From NCBI GenBank assembly GCA_003506735.1, contig DNYS01000094.1, positions 10,873 to 20,946 of the forward strand: a stretch of 10,074 nucleotides of DNA, written 5' to 3'. This DNA is from Nitrospinota bacterium (GTDB lineage: Bacteria; UBA8248). Under the pieces are notes generated by a model, which searched no databases, was not told the origin of the DNA, and saw only the letters and a list, made by a program, of their open reading frames with translations. Numbering within the stretch: position 1 is the stretch's first letter; every line of letters starts with the position of its first letter. Below, piece after piece: positions 5,832 through 10,074 of this stretch. Made by a program: the position numbers and the translations under genes.

Positions 5832-6077
5832 ATGTGGACCATTAATATTTTGCGATTGGGCCAGAACCGCCTGATAGATATGATCAGAGGGTGGGTTTTT
5901 GGAGAAATTTCATTCCAAAAATCGCTGCCATTCCATAAACACGCCGGATTGGCGGAACACAACTACTGGGTATTTCACCGAAAAACCAAATCCGAGAACG
6001 ACATGATAGCGGCTGAGACGATGGCGGAGGATCCGGAAGTCATCAAGGCGTTTGAGGCGGTTATGGAAGCCAATTAG
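5832..6077 (+). CDS. Hypothetical 81-aa protein
   Basis: ATG at 5832 follows AGGAGG by 8 bases, an unusually good ribosome binding site for an otherwise unrecognised frame, so translation is likely. The N-terminal half is hydrophobic and aromatic (MWTINILRLGQNRLIDMIRGWVFGE) but not a convincing membrane helix. The middle has several His and aromatic residues (FHKHAGLAEHNYWVFHRK, 34-51). The C-terminus is acidic and helical-looking (AAETMAEDPEVIKAFEAVMEAN). No cysteine, no known motif. It is transcribed away from the sigma-54 operon and toward the activator gene. Its base composition is AT-richer than most of the window. Function unknown. Confidence 0.65.
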   Translation: MWTINILRLGQNRLIDMIRGWVFGEISFQKSLPFHKHAGLAEHNYWVFHRKTKSENDMIAAETMAEDPEVIKAFEAVMEAN

Positions 6078-6106
6078 TCTTTATCGAGTGAGACGTTCAA
6101 TGCTTG

Positions 6107-6123
6107 ATTCCGTTTTTCGGGAT
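6107..6123 (+). terminator. Weak hairpin between convergent genes, possible terminator
   Basis: ATTCCG (6107-6112) pairs with CGGGAT (6118-6123), with one G-T wobble, around a TTTTT loop; TTTC follows. It lies 30 bases after the 81-aa gene and before the activator gene ends. Stem and U-tract are both weak, so this is only a candidate. Confidence 0.25.
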
Positions 6124-6158
6124 TTCAGCGCAAATAGAACCGGGGACGGGTTCGGCGT

Positions 6159-7727
6159 TTACCCGGCCCGATCTCCCACCACCCGGAACCGGCGCTGAGG
6201 CTGGATGCCCAGCTTTTTCATCCTGCTTTGGAGCGTGGTGGGTTTCATTCCCAGGATTTGCGCCGCGCCGCGCTCACCCGAAACCACCCCGCCGGTATGT
6301 TCCAACACTTTTAGAATATACCGGCACTCGTGCTCTTCGAGGGTTGTCAGTTCATCGGATTCCGCCCGGGCCGGGTGGGCTTCTCCCAGCAATTGCTTGT
6401 TGAACCGCAGGACCTCGCCCGAACCCAAAACCAACCCGCGCTCCACGACGTTTTCGAGCTCCCGGATATTTCCGGGCCAGTCGTACATCATGATCCGCTC
6501 CATGGCCCGGGTATCGATCTTCTTGATGATCCGGTTCATTCCGGGACCGTATTTTTGGGCGAAATACTCGACCAACTCGGGGATGTCCTCTTTTCGCTCC
6601 CGGAGCGCGGGCACCCGGATGGGGATGACGTTCAGACGAAAATACAGGTCCTGCCGGAACCGGCCCCTTTCCACCTCTGCCTCGAGATCGCGGTTGGTGG
6701 CCGCCACAATACGGGTGTTGGTCCGGATGGTCCGGGTTCCGCCGACGCGGTCGAACTCGCGCTCCTGCATCACCCGCAGGATCTTGACCTGGGCCTCCAT
6801 CGAAATTTCGCCGATCTCGTCCAAAAAAATGGTTCCTTGATGCGCCAGCTCGAAACGGCCTATCTTCCTCTCGACGGCTCCGGTAAAGGCTCCTTTTTCG
6901 TGACCGAACAACTCGCTCAGCAACAAGGTGTCCTGAAGCGCCGCGCAGTTGACCTTCACCATCACCTTCTCCCGCCGCGAGCTCCATTCGTGAATCGCGT
7001 TGGCGACGAGCTCTTTTCCCGTTCCGGTCTCTCCCAAAATAAGAACGGTGACTTCGGTCTTCGCCACCCGCTGGATCATGTCCATGAGATCGACCATGGC
7101 CTGGCTCGACCCGATGAAATTTTTATTGGACAAATATTTCAGCTCGCTCCGGAGAAGGAGGGCTTCCTTATAGAGATCCTCCCGGCTGGCATGAAGGGTG
7201 GCGTAAGATCGGGCGTTCGCCACGGCGATGGCGATGTGGGGCGCCATCTCGGAAAGAAACTGCGCCACCTCGTCCGAATATTGATTGGGCTGAAAACTGG
7301 CCACCGCCAACTCGCCGAACACCTCATTATCGATCACGAGCGGAACGCGGACGCCGCTCCGGATTCCCCGCTGGAACACGATCTCGTCCTCGGCGAAAGG
7401 GCGCTCTTCGTGCAGATCCCGGTAAATGACGTAGGGGGTTTCCGATCGGTGTTCGATGAACCAGCCGAGCGTGCCGCCCTTGAGGGGGATATCCTTGCCG
7501 GGAAGCTCTACGCCTTTTTCCCCGCCGGTCGTGATGTTCGTCCAGGTATAGGTTTTCTCGTCGGGATTGATGAGGAGGAGCGCTACATGGTCCAGCGTCA
7601 CAATGGCCTTGAGCTCGGTGGCCACCCGATCGAGAACAACGTCGAGATCGAGGCTCGAACTCAATACGCGGTCGATGCGCAAGATGCCTTGGTACCGCTC
7701 TTCGGTGGTAAGATTCCGGATGGGCAA
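6159..7727 (-). CDS. Sigma-54-dependent transcriptional activator (GAF-AAA+-Fis)
   Basis: A 522-aa enhancer-binding protein. Domains in order: a GAF sensor (about 12-172); an AAA+ domain (204-435) with Walker A GETGTGKE (232-239), the sigma-54-contacting GAFTGA loop (279-284), Walker B TIFLDE (299-304), ATN sensor (343-345), RFRQDLYFRL (356-365) and WPGNIREL (417-424); and a Fis-type helix-turn-helix (about 465-508, ERGAAQILGMKPTTLQSRMKKLGI). The architecture resembles FhlA/NorR-type regulators; there is no receiver domain, so control is probably by ligand or redox through GAF. The start is TTG at 7727 with AAAGGAG 7 bases before it. The open frame runs on to 7850 but would overlap hemW and lacks a ribosome binding site. 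Likely target: the sigma-54 operon read leftward from 5547. Confidence 0.94.
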   Translation of the reverse strand: MPIRNLTTEERYQGILRIDRVLSSSLDLDVVLDRVATELKAIVTLDHVALLLINPDEKTYTWTNITTGGEKGVELPGKDIPLKGGTLGWFIEHRSETPYVIYRDLHEERPFAEDEIVFQRGIRSGVRVPLVIDNEVFGELAVASFQPNQYSDEVAQFLSEMAPHIAIAVANARSYATLHASREDLYKEALLLRSELKYLSNKNFIGSSQAMVDLMDMIQRVAKTEVTVLILGETGTGKELVANAIHEWSSRREKVMVKVNCAALQDTLLLSELFGHEKGAFTGAVERKIGRFELAHQGTIFLDEIGEISMEAQVKILRVMQEREFDRVGGTRTIRTNTRIVAATNRDLEAEVERGRFRQDLYFRLNVIPIRVPALRERKEDIPELVEYFAQKYGPGMNRIIKKIDTRAMERIMMYDWPGNIRELENVVERGLVLGSGEVLRFNKQLLGEAHPARAESDELTTLEEHECRYILKVLEHTGGVVSGERGAAQILGMKPTTLQSRMKKLGIQPQRRFRVVGDRAG

Positions 7728-7809
7728 CGGTCGGCTCCTTTCGGTGAAAAGCCCGTATTCTACCAAGGAGAATGAAACCATAACAGCCATCGAGGCCAAA
7801 GGCGGCAAA

Positions 7810-8973
7810 ATGAACCCGTTATCAATATATATCCACATTCCGTTTTGCATTCATAAATGCGGATATTGCGATTTTAATTCTTATGCCCTCGATAACCTGC
7901 TGGACCAGGGCCACGCCGGGGAGAATTGGGCCGAGTCCTATTCCGAAGCGGTTATCCGGGAGCTCAAGGGCCGAACCCGAAGCCTCGGCCTTGCCGAGAG
8001 GCCCGTCCAAACCCTCTTTTTCGGGGGCGGAACACCCTCCCTGTTTCCGGCCGCCGAAACGGCCCGGATTCTGGCCTTTATCCAGGAAAATTTCGACATC
8101 GACCCGGATGCCGAAATCAGCCTCGAGGCCAATCCCGGCGCGTCCGACACCGCCCGCCTCAGCGCCCTCCGGGAGGCGGGGGTCAACCGGCTCAGCATCG
8201 GGGTGCAATCCTTCGACGATGACTGCCTGCGCCGCCTCGAGCGGATTCACACCGGAGACGACGCCCGCGAGGCGTTCCGCTCCGCGCGCCGGGCCGGTTT
8301 TTCCAACATCTCCATCGACCTGATGTTCGGCACCCCGTTTCAGACCCTCAATCAGGCCACCGCCGACATCGAGGCGGGGATTGAGCTGGGACCCGAACAC
8401 CTCTCCGCCTACGAGCTGACCATCGAGCCGGGCACGAACTTCGGGGCGCTTCACAGCCGGGGCGAGCTCCATGGGCTCCCCGATGAGGATACCGCCCTCG
8501 CCATGTGGGAAACCCGGGACCGCCTTCTTTCGGCGGCGGGATTCGAGCGCTACGAGATCAGCAATTTCGCCCGGCCCGCCTTCAGGTGCCGGCACAACCT
8601 GAACTACTGGAACCGGGGAGAGTACCTGGGCGCCGGAGCCGGGGCCCATTCGCTGATCAGCGGCCGGAGGTTCTGGAACCTGGCGCGCCCCGACCATTAC
8701 GCCGAAAAGGCCGATGACCCCACGGCGGGAGAAGAGGACGTGAGCGGCGCGGAAAAGGCGCTCGGAGAATCGCTCATGCTCGGCCTCCGCCTCCGCGAGG
8801 GAGTTTCTCTCGGCGATATCGCAAGGGAATGCGGCGGGGAGCCCGAGGAGATTTTCGGCGGCATCTTTTCCGCTCTCGCGGATCAGGGCCTGATCGAGCG
8901 TGAAAACAAAACTGTCCGCCTCTCCCGGCGGGGAACGCTTCTCGCCAACCAGGTGCTCGCCAAATTTTTGTAG
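7810..8973 (+). CDS. hemW: Radical SAM heme chaperone HemW
   Basis: A 387-aa protein. IHIPFCIHKCGYCDF (8-22) holds the radical-SAM cluster cysteines C13, C17 and C20. The residue two positions after C20 is Phe, not the extra Cys of true coproporphyrinogen dehydrogenase HemN (CX3CX2CXC). FFGGGTPSLF (70-79), EANPG (106-110), LSIGVQSFDD (128-137), DLMFGTP (170-176) and the HemW heme-binding signature HNLNYW (262-267) are present, followed by the C-terminal HemN-like domain. HemW hands heme to respiratory proteins; it does not oxidise coproporphyrinogen. ATG at 7810 is chosen by alignment with the MNPLSIYIHIP start; the frame continues upstream to 7567 only as a shadow of the activator gene. The ribosome binding site is weak (AAAGGCGG). 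It is divergent from the activator across 82 bases. Confidence 0.94.
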   Translation: MNPLSIYIHIPFCIHKCGYCDFNSYALDNLLDQGHAGENWAESYSEAVIRELKGRTRSLGLAERPVQTLFFGGGTPSLFPAAETARILAFIQENFDIDPDAEISLEANPGASDTARLSALREAGVNRLSIGVQSFDDDCLRRLERIHTGDDAREAFRSARRAGFSNISIDLMFGTPFQTLNQATADIEAGIELGPEHLSAYELTIEPGTNFGALHSRGELHGLPDEDTALAMWETRDRLLSAAGFERYEISNFARPAFRCRHNLNYWNRGEYLGAGAGAHSLISGRRFWNLARPDHYAEKADDPTAGEEDVSGAEKALGESLMLGLRLREGVSLGDIARECGGEPEEIFGGIFSALADQGLIERENKTVRLSRRGTLLANQVLAKFL

Positions 8974-9004
8974 CGGGTCCGTTTCGGACTAGAAACGGGC
9001 TTGC
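8973..9004 (+). terminator. Long hairpin after hemW, possible terminator
   Basis: CCGTTTC (8979-8985) and GAAACGG (8992-8998) pair perfectly around a 6-base loop. With three G-U pairs the stem extends to about 13 bp and begins at the last base of the hemW stop codon. No tight T-run follows, only a loosely T-rich stretch, so it may act as a 3'-end stabiliser rather than a classical terminator. Confidence 0.45.
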
Positions 9005-9060
9005 CGATTGGCGATTTATCCCTCTTTCGATTTTCTCATTCCACATTTATTCGGGATCGC

Positions 9061-9154
9061 CCCTTTCCCTCCCCCTTCCCCCGACGGGAGGTGGACTCCA
9101 CCTCCACCCGCCGGACATGGCTCAAACGGGGCAAGGGGGAAGGGTGGGATGGGG
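9061..9154. repeat. Imperfect inverted repeat, REP/MITE-like
   Basis: The left pyrimidine arm TCCCCCTTCCCCCG (9070-9083) matches the complement of the right purine arm (9127-9140) at 13 of 14 positions. Outer C/T- and G/A-rich tracts (9061-9069, 9141-9154) extend the pairing imperfectly. Inside, GGAGGTGG (9087-9094) and CCACCTCC (9098-9105) form an 8-bp hairpin with a 3-base loop. A further hairpin follows at 9167-9184 (GGCCGGG / CCCGGCC). The cluster lies in non-coding sequence after hemW. It looks like a small non-autonomous or extragenic palindromic element; no flanking target duplication was identified. Confidence 0.5.
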
Positions 9155-9160
9155 AAAAAG

Positions 9161-9403
9161 TCAGGAGGCCGGGAAACCCCGGCCCATAAAAAACGCGCGC
9201 GGACGAAGTAAACCCCAAGCCCGGCTGGCGGCGCCGGCCACCGGCCCGCGGAGCCCTCTTAACCCCCGGCCGAGCCCGGCGGCGGACTCCGCGAATATCT
9301 CTTTTCCCACCAGGCTATCGGCGTATTCGTACTCATGGTGATTCCGGAGGTAACTTTCCTTGTAGTAGCTGGCATAAAAGCTCTCGGGCAGATGACAGCA
9401 CAC
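9161..9403 (-). CDS. Hypothetical tyrosine-rich 80-aa protein
   Basis: GTG at 9403 is preceded 8 bases upstream by AAGGAGG, which decides this start over an in-frame TTG at 9421. The first half is distinctive and protein-like (CCHLPESFYASYYKESYLRNHHEYEYADSLVGKEIFAES), with paired cysteines at residues 2-3 and many tyrosines. The second half turns Arg/Gly/Ala-rich and runs into the palindromic region, ending TGA at 9163-9161. The C-terminus may thus be a recent non-native extension, or the gene may be truncated by the repeat. I do not recognise the family. Confidence 0.5.
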   Translation of the reverse strand: MCCHLPESFYASYYKESYLRNHHEYEYADSLVGKEIFAESAAGLGRGLRGLRGPVAGAASRAWGLLRPRAFFMGRGFPAS

Positions 9404-9523
9404 GATCCGTCCCTCCTTCAATTGATCCGAAGCTAGCCGCCCCCCGGAAGTGTGCTGTATTTTTAGGGCGGGCCTATTTTTGGCCGCTATCCCAAGCCGG
9501 GTTTATATGACCGTTCTTTCCGT

Positions 9524-9919
9524 TTAATTTGCGATCGTTTTTTCAATTACCATTTTGTCGATGCATTGGAATCTGCTTGTGGTCCTGTAGTACTGGGAAC
9601 TCCAGCCCCTGCCTACGTCATAGCGGAAATAAATTCTTACTTTCGTGTTCTCCCCGCCCACATAGGAGAGACTGGGATATAAAGCCGGATACGTACAATG
9701 ATGCAGCCAACCATTTTGGTTGTATGAAATAACTTTATTTGCAATGCATTTATCCATCCATTTGCCCGCGCCGTAGTCATAGTATTTTATATCGGTGACT
9801 TTTATCGCCACCCCCTCTCCACTCTTCTTGTATCGATTAGTAACATCGATTATAACCTGTGAGCATTTTGCCGCGAGGACCGGCTGAGCGGTCAAAAGGA
9901 GTGCTAGCGCGAAGAGCAC
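9524..9919 (-). CDS. Small secreted four-cysteine protein, 5' end probably frameshifted
   Basis: The frame runs from GTG at 9919 to TAA at 9526-9524, 131 aa. It opens with a hydrophobic core and a signal-peptidase site (MLFALALLLTAQPVLA-AKC). The mature part of about 115 residues has four cysteines (19, 58, 75, 119), suggesting two disulfides, and many Tyr, Trp and Lys residues. It is AT-richer than its neighbours. No family recognised. GGAGG lies about 4 bases before the GTG, but from that start the signal peptide lacks its usual basic N-terminus. The missing part (KIRQLKKLLGGV) is encoded in frame just upstream with no start codon, which suggests a frameshift (see 9940-9984). Confidence 0.65.
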   Translation of the reverse strand: MLFALALLLTAQPVLAAKCSQVIIDVTNRYKKSGEGVAIKVTDIKYYDYGAGKWMDKCIANKVISYNQNGWLHHCTYPALYPSLSYVGGENTKVRIYFRYDVGRGWSSQYYRTTSRFQCIDKMVIEKTIAN

Positions 9920-9939
9920 AACCCCTCCGAGAAGTTTTT

Positions 9940-9984
9940 TTAGTTGGCGGATTTTGGCATTTTAGTTTGCTGTTCGATGTTCAT
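9940..9984 (-). pseudogene. Displaced start region of the secreted protein gene
   Basis: ATG at 9984 has AAGGGGAG 6 bases upstream, the best ribosome binding site in this part. Its frame reads MNIEQQTKMPKSAN and stops at 9942-9940. Adding one A to the four-A run at 9955-9952 would make it continue as MPKIRQLKKLLGGVVLFALALL (given here in parts: MPKIRQLKKLL, then GGVVLFALALL), a complete signal peptide leading into the 131-aa frame. Either a one-base deletion has damaged the gene or the assembly lost an A. Confidence 0.55.
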
Positions 9985-10006
9985 CGTTTTCTCCCCTTAG
10001 GACGAT

Positions 10007-10019
10007 ATGTCCCGGACAT
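10007..10019. promoter_or_regulatory. Operator-like palindrome upstream of the secreted protein gene
   Basis: ATGTCC and GGACAT flank a single central base, a perfect 6-bp inverted repeat about 23 bases upstream of the ATG at 9984. Its position suits a repressor or activator site, but no promoter boxes were convincing around it. Confidence 0.3.
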
Positions 10020-10074
10020 GGTTTCATTCCATTCACGGATTTTGGCGCAGATGGATTGCTTTGGGTGCTCAAAA

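Noticed and set aside
7772..7783. Three-codon mini-ORF (ATG AAA CCA TAA) before hemW as a leader peptide
   Set aside because: The AAGGAG lies only one base before the ATG, too close for normal initiation, and no attenuator structure follows.
7728..7850. Extending the activator 41 residues upstream to 7850
   Set aside because: It would overlap the hemW start, has no ribosome binding site, and the TTG at 7727 has AAAGGAG at ideal spacing.
7810..8973. Annotation of this gene as oxygen-independent coproporphyrinogen III oxidase HemN
   Set aside because: The fourth cysteine of CX3CX2CXC is replaced by Phe and the HemW signature HNxxYW is present.
9463..9492. Hairpin around GGCCTATTTTTGGCC as a terminator for the secreted protein gene
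   Set aside because: The stem needs a bulge and no T-run follows on the minus strand.
9940..9984. Programmed -1 ribosomal frameshift at the A-run
   Set aside because: The site CCAAAAT does not fit the X-XXY-YYZ slippery pattern and no downstream stimulatory structure is evident; a simple one-base loss is the better explanation.

Overview
The window is a GC-rich bacterial chromosome segment with compact genes on both strands. The gene content (class I cytochrome c, RimK, HemW, a sigma-54 activator, an apparent IHF site) points to a Gram-negative bacterium, perhaps of deltaproteobacterial or related candidate-phylum affinity; the taxon cannot be fixed from this sequence. At least three genes (cytochrome c, rimK, the sigma-54 activator) start at TTG behind good Shine-Dalgarno sequences. 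No tRNA, rRNA, CRISPR array, transposase or phage gene was seen.

Left part (1-4446). A membrane-protein tail ends at 87. It converges on a leftward group rimK (1961-2860), proA (532-1854) and a membrane-anchored cytochrome c (181-513). A sigma-70-like promoter can be proposed before rimK and another before proA. Rightward from the rimK promoter region lies a solitary MmgE/PrpD-family gene (3003-4418). Its stop codon lies in the T-run (read on the minus strand) of the intrinsic terminator of the next leftward operon.

Central part (4472-7727), the most interesting region. A leftward operon encodes an 87-aa acidic protein with a hydrophobic N-terminus, a 45-aa single-helix membrane protein and a universal stress protein. 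A 415-base AT-rich intergenic region lies upstream. It carries what looks like a full sigma-54 control region for that operon: a near-consensus -24/-12 promoter (5557-5574), an IHF consensus match about 60 bases upstream of the predicted start (5602-5614), and a perfect 12-bp palindrome about 120 bases upstream (5662-5673), where an enhancer site would be expected. A divergent gene for an 81-aa orphan protein follows, then a GAF-AAA+-Fis sigma-54 activator (6159-7727) with an intact GAFTGA loop. The inference is a self-contained signal-responsive module: the activator senses a ligand or redox cue through GAF and switches on the small-membrane-protein/USP operon.

Right part (7728-10074). hemW (radical-SAM heme chaperone) is divergent from the activator across 82 bases and ends at a long G-U-containing hairpin. 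Next come an imperfect inverted repeat of about 95 bases resembling a REP/MITE-like element, a short unrecognised tyrosine-rich protein gene, and an AT-richer gene for a small secreted four-cysteine protein. The start region of this last gene appears frameshifted by one base in an A-run: restoring one A joins a well-placed ATG to a textbook signal peptide.
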